Origin: Pseudoalteromonas luteoviolacea DSM 6061
GTDB taxonomy: Bacteria > Pseudomonadota > Gammaproteobacteria > Enterobacterales > Alteromonadaceae
DNA length: 64,000 bases
Reading direction: 5' to 3'
Assembly: GCF_001625655.1 (NCBI RefSeq)
Contig: NZ_AUYB01000148.1
Span: forward strand, 1-64,000
Position 1 is the stretch's first letter. Every line of letters starts with the position of its first letter. Positions 27,759-36,036 of the stretch are shown in pieces. The notes under the pieces were generated by a model. It did not search any database. It was given only the letters and a program-made list of their open reading frames with translations, and was not told where the DNA came from. The position numbers were made by a program, and so were the translations under genes.

Positions 27759-27803
27759 CTTATTTTATGGCTCGCCGTAAGCACTACGCTGCCATAAAAT
27801 AAG
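27759..27803 (-). promoter_or_regulatory. perfect hairpin enclosing the arfA stop codon
   Basis: Thirteen-bp arms 27759-27771 and 27791-27803 (CTTATTTTATGGC and its complement) enclose 19 bases that include the arfA TAG stop at 27784-27786. On the minus-strand transcript the 5' arm lies in the last arfA codons and the 3' arm after the stop. E. coli arfA mRNA is cut by RNase III or terminated at a coding-region hairpin to give a non-stop message; this stem is in the right place to do the same. Confidence 0.8.
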
Positions 27804-27960
27804 GCTCTTGGCCTTGATGTTTTGCCTTTCTACGGAAACTCCCTTTACCTTTTTTCGCTTTTTCAACTTTACTTTTGAACAGTGGGCTAGTTACTAATGC
27901 TTTCAAAGCATTATCTTTGATCTCTCCACGCTGGTGGGCGTGTTTTATTTTTTTACTCAT
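27784..27960 (-). CDS. arfA: alternative ribosome-rescue factor A
   Basis: A 58-residue basic protein that matches the start and core of E. coli ArfA (YhdL): RGEIKDNALKALVTSPLFK, VEKAKKGKGSFRRKAKH. ArfA enters the empty mRNA channel of stalled ribosomes and recruits RF2 to release the peptide when tmRNA fails. The KKGKGS patch known to bind the mRNA entry channel is intact. The full-length family member carries an unstable hydrophobic tail after this core; here the frame ends soon after, at MAA-stop. The stop lies within a strong hairpin (27759-27803), implying synthesis from non-stop mRNA and control by tmRNA. Confidence 0.92.
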   Translation of the reverse strand: MSKKIKHAHQRGEIKDNALKALVTSPLFKSKVEKAKKGKGSFRRKAKHQGQEPYFMAA

Positions 27961-28180
27961 TGTGTTTCCATGTTTATTGAATGATTAATTGCCGCATTAT
28001 TATTCATGTTCAATCGTCTCATCGCAAGCTCTATCACTTTAAAAGTGCCACTCACAACCTGTATTAATAGTACATTATGAAAGATATTATGTCCCAAGGA
28101 CTCTTATCTTAGTATCTAGGCATTTAGTCACTTTTATGCCTAAAATGCATAAAGTAAGTTGAATGACCTAAAGCATATTT

Positions 28181-29140
28181 ATGGCATCAGTTTCTGTTCA
28201 CGAAGGTATTTCAATTAGCTATCAAGATGAGGGTGATAAACAAGCGCCAGCTATCGTCTTAATAATGGGGCTCGGTGCGCAAATGACATTGTGGCCTGAT
28301 GAATTGTTTTACGGCTTAGTACAAGCAGGGTTTCGTGTAGTCCGATTCGACAATCGGGATGCAGGGCTGTCTACGCAGCTTGAGCAGCATGGGCAACCCA
28401 GCTTAATCAAAACCTGGCTGAGCTCACGCCTCCCAATCCGTACAAGTGTTCCATATACACTAGAAGAAATGGCATTAGATACACTTGCATTAATGAAGGC
28501 ACTCAAAATCAAACGCGCGCATTTAGTTGGAGCATCTATGGGTGGGATGATTGCCCAGCTAATTGCCGCCAAGCAAAAGAAAAAAGTATTAAGCTTAACC
28601 TCAATAATGTCTTCATCATCCTCATTGAAGCTGACACATTCAAATTTTAAAGTATTCATTAAACTTGCCGGCATGCGGCCTGACAAAGCCAACCGAGATG
28701 CTGCTATTAATTATAATATTCGCCTCAATCAGTTGATAGGCAGCCCAGGATATCCACAAGATGAGCTTACTCTTAAACGTCAAGCCATTGAAACAGTTGA
28801 CCGAGCCTATAACCCGCATGGATTCCAAAGACAGTTAGCCGCGATGGCGGCCAGTGGCTCTAGACAAAATCTTATGTCAAAAGTTAAAGCGCCTACTTTG
28901 GTCATTCATGGTGCTGCTGATCCAATCATACCCAGTCAAGAAGGAGAAAAAACTGCACGGCAAATCCGTAAATCCAAACTCAAAATAGTGCCTGGTATGG
29001 GGCATAATTTTCCGCCCGAGCTAACACCTAAACTTATCAAGTGGATTGCAAAACACGTTCGTAAAAGCGAAGCCAAACGTGCAAAAAAATTGGCCCAAAA
29101 AGCGCAAAAACCAGATTGGGGAAAAAAGCCGTTGACTTAA
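28181..29140 (+). CDS. alpha/beta hydrolase
   Basis: A 319-residue alpha/beta-fold hydrolase. The oxyanion-hole strand is IVLIMGLGAQMTLWP. The nucleophile is Ser119 in GASMGG, the acid Asp247 in GAADPIIP, and the base His275 in GMGHNFP. The last 30 residues are a basic Lys/Ala-rich tail (KSEAKRAKKLAQKAQK), unusual for the family. Similar proteins include esterases and aclacinomycin-methylesterase RdmC-like enzymes; the substrate is unknown. No signal peptide. Confidence 0.88.
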   Translation: MASVSVHEGISISYQDEGDKQAPAIVLIMGLGAQMTLWPDELFYGLVQAGFRVVRFDNRDAGLSTQLEQHGQPSLIKTWLSSRLPIRTSVPYTLEEMALDTLALMKALKIKRAHLVGASMGGMIAQLIAAKQKKKVLSLTSIMSSSSSLKLTHSNFKVFIKLAGMRPDKANRDAAINYNIRLNQLIGSPGYPQDELTLKRQAIETVDRAYNPHGFQRQLAAMAASGSRQNLMSKVKAPTLVIHGAADPIIPSQEGEKTARQIRKSKLKIVPGMGHNFPPELTPKLIKWIAKHVRKSEAKRAKKLAQKAQKPDWGKKPLT

Positions 29141-29451
29141 ATTGGCGAGTGAAAATATAGCGCCCTCAAGCAGTGGCAAAAAAAGCCCACCCTTAATAGA
29201 TGAGCTCCAAGGCTTGGGAGGCAAGAACCTAATATTAATGGGGTTTACCTGACCTGAACGAGTGAAACTAAATTGAGTCATTAAATCAGGGTGAAAGACT
29301 CAGAATAAAAATCGACAATACATCAGCAGACGTTGTACTCTCTCGCTGGTAATTCGATTATACAGAATGAGTACTACATAATATTTAAGGTATCATTCGA
29401 AGAAGAGTTACCTTTTGATGTTTCTTTATGAATTGAGGAGTGGAGGTTTTT
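29141..29451. other. intergenic region, no gene recognised
   Basis: About 310 bases between the hydrolase and the LysR gene. There is an open frame on the minus strand (29021-29281), but it overlaps the hydrolase end and has no ribosome site. The stretch 29160-29250 is richer in GC than its surroundings and has G/C-rich runs. It could hold a small RNA or a remnant, but I cannot support a call. Confidence 0.4.
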
Positions 29452-30369
29452 ATGCTTAAAGTCACCTTGGAGCAATGGCGAATGTTTAAAGCTGTCGTCG
29501 ATTTTGGAGGCTTTAACCAAGCTTCTCAACAGATCCACAAGAGCCAGTCTAGTATTCACAATTCAGTAAATAAAATCGAAACCGCCCTCGGCGTAAAGCT
29601 CTTTCGAATAGAAGGTCGTAAAACTGTACTCACCGAAGCTGGTGAGTTGATGCTACGCCGAGTTGAATACCTCCTCGATGAAGCAAACAAAGTGGAAACC
29701 ATTGGTACTAACCTTGCTGAAGGCATTGAAACTAAGCTACGAATTGCCATTGATGAGATTTTCCCCTCACATATGCTCTATCAAGTGTTAGACAAAGTCT
29801 CTCGCGAGTTTCCTTTTTTGCGTATCGAACTCGTTGAATCTGTCCTCAATGGGGCCAATGAGCAACTTGAAAATGCCTTAGTGGATATTGCGGTTTCGGC
29901 CTTTACTCTTGAAGGGCTATTTAGCGAAGAGTTGTGCCAAATTGATTTTATCGCTGTTGCCAGCCCTGAACATGCTTTGCACCAAACAACTAGACCACTT
30001 ACACTGGAAGATCTCAAGTCACATCGTCAAATTGTTGTACGCGACTCCGCCGTTGCAAAAAACCATGATTCAGGATGGCTGCAAGCTTCACAGCGCTGGA
30101 CTGTTAGTCATATGCGAACCTCTATCGACATGATTAAAAAAGGTTTTGGTTTTGCGTGGCTGCCAGTCCCCCTCATTGAGCAAGAACTAAAAACTGGCGA
30201 ACTAGTACCACTTAACTTGCAAACTGGCCGCACTCGTAAAGCGCAGTTACATTTGACCTTTGTAGATGGTGACAGTTTAGGCCCAGCTGCCAGAGCGTTT
30301 TTAGGCGAGCTTAGATACCACAGTATGATGTTGCCTACATCTCAACTTGCATTAGACAACATCACATAA
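29452..30369 (+). CDS. LysR-family transcriptional regulator
   Basis: A LysR-type regulator of 305 residues. The N-terminal winged helix (FGGFNQASQQIHKSQSSIHN, LGVKLFRIEGRKTVLTEAG) is followed by the substrate-binding-like domain from about residue 90. ATG 29452 follows a GGAGG site at a 5-base spacing; the in-frame GTG 29440 would place the start ahead of it. Genes either side are transcribed in the same direction, so no divergent target is obvious; the lipoate-ligase-like gene 79 bases downstream is a candidate. Confidence 0.92.
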   Translation: MLKVTLEQWRMFKAVVDFGGFNQASQQIHKSQSSIHNSVNKIETALGVKLFRIEGRKTVLTEAGELMLRRVEYLLDEANKVETIGTNLAEGIETKLRIAIDEIFPSHMLYQVLDKVSREFPFLRIELVESVLNGANEQLENALVDIAVSAFTLEGLFSEELCQIDFIAVASPEHALHQTTRPLTLEDLKSHRQIVVRDSAVAKNHDSGWLQASQRWTVSHMRTSIDMIKKGFGFAWLPVPLIEQELKTGELVPLNLQTGRTRKAQLHLTFVDGDSLGPAARAFLGELRYHSMMLPTSQLALDNIT

Positions 30370-30448
30370 ATACACAATGAGTTTTTCCGTCTACACTACA
30401 TCAGTGTTCGACATAATAATAACGTGACATCAAGGGAAGTATGGGCTC

Positions 30449-31213
30449 ATGACAGAACAAGAACTCGTAAAGCGCTTTTATCAAACTCAACATTGGAGTG
30501 CACTGAATGAGCCACTTGCTCAAAGTACTAAACAGGCTCTAGAGCAAGATACCTTGTTGTTAAAACAGGTTGCCAAAGGCGAGCTACCGGCAACTTTGAG
30601 GTTGTGGGAATGTCCACAATCTCTGATTGTAAGTCGAAAGGAAGCCAAACTCCCTCATTTCGAACTCGCGTGTAATACCTTAGCTCAACTTGACTGGCCT
30701 GTTGCAGTTAGAGACAGTGGCGGCACCGCTGTACCTCATGGCCCAGGGATTTTGAATTTTTCACTTATCTTTGCTCAAACAAAAGAGCAAACGCTCGACG
30801 TAGATGCCATTTATATTGCCTTGTGCGAACCTATACGAAGTGCACTCAGTAGTTTAGGTATCCAAAGCGAATACGGAGAGACCCCCGGCGCATACTGCGA
30901 TGGACGTTTTAACCTTAATATTGAGTCATTAAAAGTGACTGGTACAGCTCAACGTATCACCTTATCTGGTTCAAACCCTCATGGCTTGCATCGGGGCGTG
31001 CTCGCCCAAGCGATGATCATGGTAGAAGCGGATCCACACTACACTACAGGCATAGTTAATCAGTTTTACAAGTTGGCAGGCGCAGATAACCTTTATGATC
31101 CAGCCGCCTCGACCAGCGTCGACAAACACTTAGCTGGCAGCTACGCTGCGGGCAAATTAACGGAAGTATTGAGGCAAGAGCTATTACTTAGTGTCGATAA
31201 CTTTTGCTCCTGA
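30449..31213 (+). CDS. lipoate-protein ligase-like protein (BPL/LPL fold)
   Basis: A 254-residue protein of the biotin/lipoate protein ligase superfamily. VRDSGGTAVPHGPGILNFSLI matches the RRxGGGxVxHDxGxxN loop of lipoate ligases, and LKVTGTAQRI matches the catalytic-lysine motif K-[VI]-x-G-x-A-Q-R (Lys near residue 167). Family members attach lipoate or octanoate to E2/GcvH domains. The loop has substitutions (D for R, P for Y before HG), so substrate preference may differ from LplA. It follows the LysR gene on the same strand, and the RiPP-like peptide gene at 31362 lies downstream. Confidence 0.82.
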   Translation: MTEQELVKRFYQTQHWSALNEPLAQSTKQALEQDTLLLKQVAKGELPATLRLWECPQSLIVSRKEAKLPHFELACNTLAQLDWPVAVRDSGGTAVPHGPGILNFSLIFAQTKEQTLDVDAIYIALCEPIRSALSSLGIQSEYGETPGAYCDGRFNLNIESLKVTGTAQRITLSGSNPHGLHRGVLAQAMIMVEADPHYTTGIVNQFYKLAGADNLYDPAASTSVDKHLAGSYAAGKLTEVLRQELLLSVDNFCS

Positions 31214-31361
31214 CCAAATAAAAAACACCAAAAAACAACTTGGAAAGAATAATTTATTGCGTTAATTTTTTAAACTCACGGTGATAAAACTAATGTTTGA
31301 TTGAAAAGTTGTACGGATATCAACGTGAATAAACAATTTAAAATAAAACAAGGAAATTATT

Positions 31362-31517
31362 ATGAAGTTGAAACTTAAAGCAAAAGCACTAAAAACATTA
31401 AGCGCTGACCAACAGCGAGTTCCTACTCAGCTAACTAGGCAGGTTGGCGCAGGTAAGTTCCCTGTCACTATCTCAACCTGTGGTAGTGATATATGTGGTC
31501 ATGATACCTGCATATAG
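31362..31517 (+). CDS. small Cys-containing precursor-like peptide 1
   Basis: A 51-residue peptide with a perfect ribosome site (AAGGAAA). The first 14 residues (MKLKLKAKALKTLS) and the Q-V-G-A-G junction match two other peptides in this window (35708 and 53782). The C-terminal 20 residues contain three cysteines spaced CX4CX4C (CGSDICGHDTC) with several Thr/Ser. The shape, a conserved charged leader, a double-glycine-like junction and a variable Cys-rich core, is that of a ribosomally made, modified peptide precursor. Leaders of class I lanthipeptide-like precursors of Bacteroidota have a similar pattern. No modification enzyme is adjacent. Confidence 0.68.
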   Translation: MKLKLKAKALKTLSADQQRVPTQLTRQVGAGKFPVTISTCGSDICGHDTCI

Positions 31518-31531
31518 TCTTCCAAAAAATG

Positions 31532-31556
31532 GCCTGTTTTATGACATTTAACAGGC
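31532..31556 (+). terminator. hairpin after precursor peptide 1
   Basis: GCCTGTT/AACAGGC, 7 bp with an 11-base loop, 15 bases after the stop of peptide 1 and 72 before the next gene. No T-run follows, so it may be a partial terminator or an mRNA-stability stem separating the peptide from the secreted protein gene. Confidence 0.4.
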
Positions 31557-31627
31557 TACTAATATAGAGCTGTTTCACGTCTATTTCACACCTGAGCACG
31601 AATACTTGAACAAAAAGGAGCCCGGTG

Positions 31628-32317
31628 ATGACAATTAGACACGCAATATATACCTGCCTACTTGCCACTTTCTCTACATTGGCTTTTGAAGATACTCATC
31701 AAAAGTTTGTAGAAAAAGCAATCGCAAAATTTCAGGCCACTGAACGACATAAATGGACCTTCACTTATCACAACAATGAAGTAGAAGAAGGCGAGAAAAC
31801 TGAAGTTTACGCACAATACCTGCCACAAAAACCTCGTGGAGAGCGGTGGCAATTACTCAAATTTAATGGCGTGCCCCCCACACAACAGCAAGCTAAAAAA
31901 TTTGCGTCAAACCGCGAAAATGAGGGTTATAGTATAAAGCTCACAGAGCTAATTAATCCGAATTCGCTTTCTTTACAGGGAGAAACAAGCCAAACCATCA
32001 CATTTTCTTATCCCGTTCAGCTCGCTGATCTGGGTAAAGATGCAATTGGAAAACTTACAGGCTCCGTGACAATCAATAAATCCACAGCCAGCATTGAAGA
32101 AGTTAATATTATCAATACGGACGAGTTTAGCCCTGTCGCACTGGCTGATATCCGCCACTTTAAATTAAACATGCAATTTCAGACAATCAAAAATAGTGTC
32201 TTACCTAAGAGTACTTACATGGAAATGAATGGCACTTTCTCTTTCTTTATTGATATTGAAGAAACCTCAAAAACAACCTTTTCCAACTACCAATTTTTAG
32301 AACTGAATCAATTGTAA
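31628..32317 (+). CDS. hypothetical secreted protein
   Basis: A protein of 229 residues with a likely signal peptide (TIRHAIYTCLLATFSTLAF). The mature part is a beta-rich domain of unrecognised family (TFTYHNNEVEEGEK, ISLTVTINKSTASIEEV-like strands, STYMEMNGTFSFFIDIEETSKT), which recalls LolA-like periplasmic folds only loosely. ATG 31628 is chosen on AGGAG 7 bases upstream; GTG 31625 is too close to that site. It follows precursor peptide 1 by 110 bases on the same strand, so a functional link is possible but unproven. Confidence 0.68.
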   Translation: MTIRHAIYTCLLATFSTLAFEDTHQKFVEKAIAKFQATERHKWTFTYHNNEVEEGEKTEVYAQYLPQKPRGERWQLLKFNGVPPTQQQAKKFASNRENEGYSIKLTELINPNSLSLQGETSQTITFSYPVQLADLGKDAIGKLTGSVTINKSTASIEEVNIINTDEFSPVALADIRHFKLNMQFQTIKNSVLPKSTYMEMNGTFSFFIDIEETSKTTFSNYQFLELNQL

Positions 32318-32348
32318 CGACTCAGAAGGTAACCTTCCGAGTCGTTAC
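32314..32348. terminator. strong hairpin after secreted protein gene
   Basis: GTAACGACTC/GAGTCGTTAC encloses a second pairing GAAGG/CCTTC around a TAA triloop, 15 bp in all with one mismatch. It overlaps the stop codon. T-run is absent. Confidence 0.6.
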
Positions 32349-32479
32349 CTTCATCTGCGCCTACACCAAACTCTCATCCTGATTTTATCAATAAAAGTGT
32401 CATGCTCTAGTGCTAACTTATGGGTAGCTTCAATAATAATTAACTGACATATGTTGGACAGATAAAGATAGTTTCAATT

Positions 32480-33265
32480 ATGCAAAGCGTCATAGATATT
32501 CAATGGTGGCAATTGGCCGCTTTTAGCCTCACACTGATCATTCCTTTTTATATTAATTTTCACTATCAGCTCGGCTTTGCCAAAGAAACCATGGTAGGCC
32601 TAGGTCGCATGACTTTGCAGTTGATTATGATAGGTTTGTACCTGGAATTTTTATTCCAATTAAATAATTTTATGGTCAATCTCAGCTGGTTGATTATCAT
32701 GGTTGGGGTGGGTACCTCAGCGATTGTCAGCAAGACAAAACTGCCTCTGAAACCCCTCTTCTTTCCTGTCGCTATGAGTCTCGCAGCTGGGCTGTTTCCA
32801 CTACTAGTGGTACTCGCTATGGCTGTGATTAAACCCCAACCGTACTACCATGCTCAATATACTATCCCACTTGCAGGTATGCTGCTTGGCAATAGCTTGA
32901 CCAGCAATATTGTGTGCTTGCAGAGCTTTTTCTCATCCTTAAAAGAGCGCTGGCCAGAATATCAAGCTGCTTTGTCGTTAGGAGCTTCTCCAATCGACGC
33001 AACTCGCCCTTTCGTCCAACATTCATTGCAACATGCTTTAACGCCCATGCTGGCGACTATGGCCACAACGGGTTTGGTAACCATTCCAGGCATGATGACA
33101 GGTCAAATCCTCGGCGGAGCCTCTCCCATGGTTGCAATTAAGTATCAGTTGATGATCATGATAGCCATTTTTGTGATGATGAGTATTTCAAGCACATTGT
33201 GTCTTTTTTTGGTGATTAGACGAACATTAAGCAATGATGGTAAGCCGCAGGTTGCGATTGCCTAA
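32480..33265 (+). CDS. fetB: FetB-type ABC permease
   Basis: A 261-residue membrane protein of the UPF0014/FetB family (E. coli YbbM), with seven hydrophobic segments and the conserved cytoplasmic loop AALSLGASPIDATRPFVQHSLQHALTP. FetAB in E. coli is an ABC exporter that lowers cellular iron and helps resist peroxide. Its ATPase FetA is normally encoded beside it; none is here, the neighbours being a secreted protein and an S9 peptidase. The partner must come from elsewhere or the gene is a stray copy. Confidence 0.85.
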   Translation: MQSVIDIQWWQLAAFSLTLIIPFYINFHYQLGFAKETMVGLGRMTLQLIMIGLYLEFLFQLNNFMVNLSWLIIMVGVGTSAIVSKTKLPLKPLFFPVAMSLAAGLFPLLVVLAMAVIKPQPYYHAQYTIPLAGMLLGNSLTSNIVCLQSFFSSLKERWPEYQAALSLGASPIDATRPFVQHSLQHALTPMLATMATTGLVTIPGMMTGQILGGASPMVAIKYQLMIMIAIFVMMSISSTLCLFLVIRRTLSNDGKPQVAIA

Positions 33266-33272
33266 GAAGAGG

Positions 33273-33297
33273 TAGAGGTGCTGATCGCGCACCTCTA
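33273..33297. terminator. terminator between convergent fetB and S9 peptidase genes
   Basis: Nine-bp stem TAGAGGTGC/GCACCTCTA with a TGATCGC loop, between two convergent stop codons; the plus side is followed by AT-rich sequence with short T-runs. Confidence 0.65.
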
Positions 33298-33305
33298 ACA
33301 ATCAT

Positions 33306-35375
33306 TTAATTTTGCTCTTTGTACCTTTCAAACCAAGCCAAAATATTACCTACCTTTTGGACTAAGTTACTTGGTTTAGCAGCGATACCATGACCCGCTT
33401 TTGGAATGCGCACCATCGCGGTGTCAATGTTTCGCAATTGCAATGCTTGGTAATACTGTTCCGTTTCACTCATCGGTGTACGATAGTCTAGCTCCCCAGT
33501 TAGTAACATCGTTGGCGTTTTAACATTTCCGACCAGGGACAATGGAGAGCGTTTCCAAAGGTGCTCTGTTTTTTCCCAAGGCATACCTGGCATCCAGTAT
33601 TTTGCATAGTAGTTGTAAGCATCGGCCGTCAATACAAAGCTTATCCAGTTTATCACCGGTTTCGCTACTACCGCTGCTTTAAACCTGTCAGTATTCCCTA
33701 TAATCCACGCTGTCAAGACGCCACCACCGGAGCCTCCGGTTACAAACAGGTTGTCCTTATCTATAAACTTTTTAGCCACCATGCCATCAACAACATCCAT
33801 AAGATCGTTATAGTCTTTTGATGGGTAATCATGATGGATCAAATTGGCAAACTCTTCGCCATAGGATGTACTACCTCGAGGGTTTGACCACACAACCACA
33901 TAACCCTTAGCGGCCATCAGTTGTACCTCGGTACTGAAGTTCGGGCCATAAGCAGTATGTGGTCCGCCATGTATCTCTAAAATCAATGGGTACTTTTTGC
34001 TGCCATCAAAATTTGGCGGTAACGCATACCAAGCCTCAATGTCTCGCCCATCGACACTCGACTTTACAGTTAAAGCGTGTACTTTCGCGCTCTTTTTGTG
34101 GCCTAAAAAATCTTCATTAAGTTCGGTCAACGGCGTGATACTGCGACGTTTGTCCACCAAGGCTAAATCAGCCGGTCTTTCGGAATTTGCAGCCGTAACA
34201 ACTAATCGGCCATTGCCAACTACTGAGAAATCTCCCGATGTGTATGGTCTACCGAGGGATTGCCCCCCTAAAGCAGCTATTTTTTCAGTGACTTTTCCTT
34301 TAAGAGTCACGTGACCCACATATTGCTGACCATGATCATCATAGCTAAAGTATAGACCGCGACCTTTTTTATCCCATTGATGTGCGCTGATGGGGCGGTC
34401 CAATGATTCAGTTAAGTTAATCGCATCTTTGCCATCTAACCCTATCATGTAGATATCATAGTTCTGGCTTGAACGCTTTTTATCCTTAAACCCAAGGTAT
34501 GCAATTTTGCTTCTTTGATGATTTATCTTCGGACTATACTCAGGGCCTACTTCATTGGTCACTTGTATAACATCGCCAGCTTTTACATCAAGACGGTAAA
34601 TATCTGACTCTCTTGGTCTGTTTTGCCAATCCTGATGGCGATCTGCGCTAAAGTAAATCGACTTTCCGTCGTCACTCCAAGCAATATGGGAGCTATGGTG
34701 AAAGTCTCCACTGGTAAGCTGACGAGGCGTACCACCTTCTGACGGAACGATGTATATATGTTCGTAACCATGCTTAATGAAGCCACCACCATCTCTGCGA
34801 TACAGCATCGTATCAATGTAAGTTGCTTCACCCGCCCATTCGGCACCTTTTGGCTTTTTTGGCATCTCTTTAAAAATGCCACTGTGGGCTTTAGGCTTAA
34901 ACATCGTAAATGCAATCCACTTGCCGTCTGGTGACCAGCTAATGTTCCTCACACCTTGTGTCACATTAGTTATGCGCGCAGTGTTACCACTTTCCAACCA
35001 ACGTACGTATAGCTGGTTGTCTCCTTCGGCGTTAGTTAGATAGGCAACACGACGTCCATCTGGTGAATAACGCGCACTGCGATATTGTTTACTATCAGAC
35101 AACAAGGGGCTATGGGTTTTATTTTTAAGATCTAGTTGCCAAAGGTTTGAACGAACACTGTCAGACATAATGTCCATCGATCTACGCTCATAGATCACCT
35201 TATACCCATCAGGATGTACTTCAGGAGAGGCCGCGTACTCTATATTAAATACATCTTCGTACTGCCATACTTTATCAGCCGAATTTTGACTGCTTTGCGC
35301 CATCAATGGCATTGCTGCTAGCAAGTGAGCAATACAAGCCGCCACTTTAAAATTTCTGTTTTTGTTCATGTCCAT
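33306..35375 (-). CDS. secreted S9 family prolyl oligopeptidase-like peptidase (paralogue)
   Basis: A 689-residue paralogue of the peptidase at 416. The signal peptide (ACIAHLLAAMPLMA) is followed by a propeller with the same landmarks (DIFQLEYAAS-like DVFNIEYAASPEVHPDG, WSPDGKWIAFTM, GGTPRQLTSGDF) and a hydrolase domain. The nucleophile, Ser549 counting from this start, lies in GGSGGG; Asp is in GELDYRTP and His in AGHGIAAKPS. An ATG two codons in (35369) has better spacing to the GAG upstream and may be the true start. It is probably periplasmic. The two copies probably act on overlapping peptides. Confidence 0.92.
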   Translation of the reverse strand: MDMNKNRNFKVAACIAHLLAAMPLMAQSSQNSADKVWQYEDVFNIEYAASPEVHPDGYKVIYERRSMDIMSDSVRSNLWQLDLKNKTHSPLLSDSKQYRSARYSPDGRRVAYLTNAEGDNQLYVRWLESGNTARITNVTQGVRNISWSPDGKWIAFTMFKPKAHSGIFKEMPKKPKGAEWAGEATYIDTMLYRRDGGGFIKHGYEHIYIVPSEGGTPRQLTSGDFHHSSHIAWSDDGKSIYFSADRHQDWQNRPRESDIYRLDVKAGDVIQVTNEVGPEYSPKINHQRSKIAYLGFKDKKRSSQNYDIYMIGLDGKDAINLTESLDRPISAHQWDKKGRGLYFSYDDHGQQYVGHVTLKGKVTEKIAALGGQSLGRPYTSGDFSVVGNGRLVVTAANSERPADLALVDKRRSITPLTELNEDFLGHKKSAKVHALTVKSSVDGRDIEAWYALPPNFDGSKKYPLILEIHGGPHTAYGPNFSTEVQLMAAKGYVVVWSNPRGSTSYGEEFANLIHHDYPSKDYNDLMDVVDGMVAKKFIDKDNLFVTGGSGGGVLTAWIIGNTDRFKAAVVAKPVINWISFVLTADAYNYYAKYWMPGMPWEKTEHLWKRSPLSLVGNVKTPTMLLTGELDYRTPMSETEQYYQALQLRNIDTAMVRIPKAGHGIAAKPSNLVQKVGNILAWFERYKEQN

Positions 35376-35707
35376 ACTCGTGGAATTGTAATCAACTGCG
35401 AGATAAATACCCTACGCATCACCTGTTGAGCGCTTTCAGCGCATCAATTTTATACACAACGTAAAGATGCCCAAAGTACTGTTCTATTGAAAGCATATTG
35501 CGACCAACCACCTGTAATATCTATGATTAGTACACGTAAGTTCTCAGCATGATTTATGCCATTTTGTATGAGGCTCAAGACTATTCGCGTAACACCCATA
35601 CAAGAATAACTATGGCATGAGTACAATCACAAAATTTGCAATTGACAACGCTATCATATGTTGCAACCCTGAACGTGGACAAAAAACAACCAACAAAGGA
35701 TATAACT
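35376..35707. other. divergent promoter region of S9 peptidase and precursor peptide 2
   Basis: About 330 bases without a gene. It must carry promoters for both flanking genes. An in-frame extension of peptide 2 back to 35636 exists but lacks the leader pattern of its relatives and a ribosome site. No operator or repeat was recognised. Confidence 0.4.
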
Positions 35708-35911
35708 GTGAAACTAAAGCTAAATAAAAAAAACATTAAACAACTGAGTAACAAGCAGCTTAATCAAGAAGTAACCAATCAAGTTGGCGGTGGTGCCATT
35801 GAGTCAAAAGACTACTGGTGTCACTCTGGTCAAATGCCTTGCTGGACAAATGGACCTTGTATTACAACGCCTTATAAAGGATGTAATAGCAGACAGGGAT
35901 GGTGCCAATAA
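35708..35911 (+). CDS. small Cys-rich precursor-like peptide 2
   Basis: A 67-residue peptide starting at GTG with an AAAGGA site 7 bases upstream. Its leader KLKLNKKNIKQLS and junction TNQVGGG match the peptides at 31362 and 53782. The core after GGG has five cysteines (CX6CX5CX7CX6C) plus three Trp and two Pro-rich turns. This is the largest and most Cys-rich of the three. The same caveats apply: no modifying enzyme, peptidase or transporter gene adjoins it. The core could be disulfide-bonded or cross-linked enzymatically. Confidence 0.7.
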   Translation: MKLKLNKKNIKQLSNKQLNQEVTNQVGGGAIESKDYWCHSGQMPCWTNGPCITTPYKGCNSRQGWCQ

Positions 35912-36036
35912 GCGCCACCGCATAACCGTGCGTATGCCGATATACGTTGTACGGCATTACACTCTAATTTGCGCTTTTCATCGTGTTCGTAACGCCATAC
36001 AAATTCGCCTACTTAATCTGCAATATATGGCCCTTG

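Noticed and set aside
35636..35911. Longer form of precursor peptide 2 starting at 35636
   Set aside because: The extra 24 residues lack the leader pattern of the two relatives and a ribosome site; the GTG at 35708 has both.
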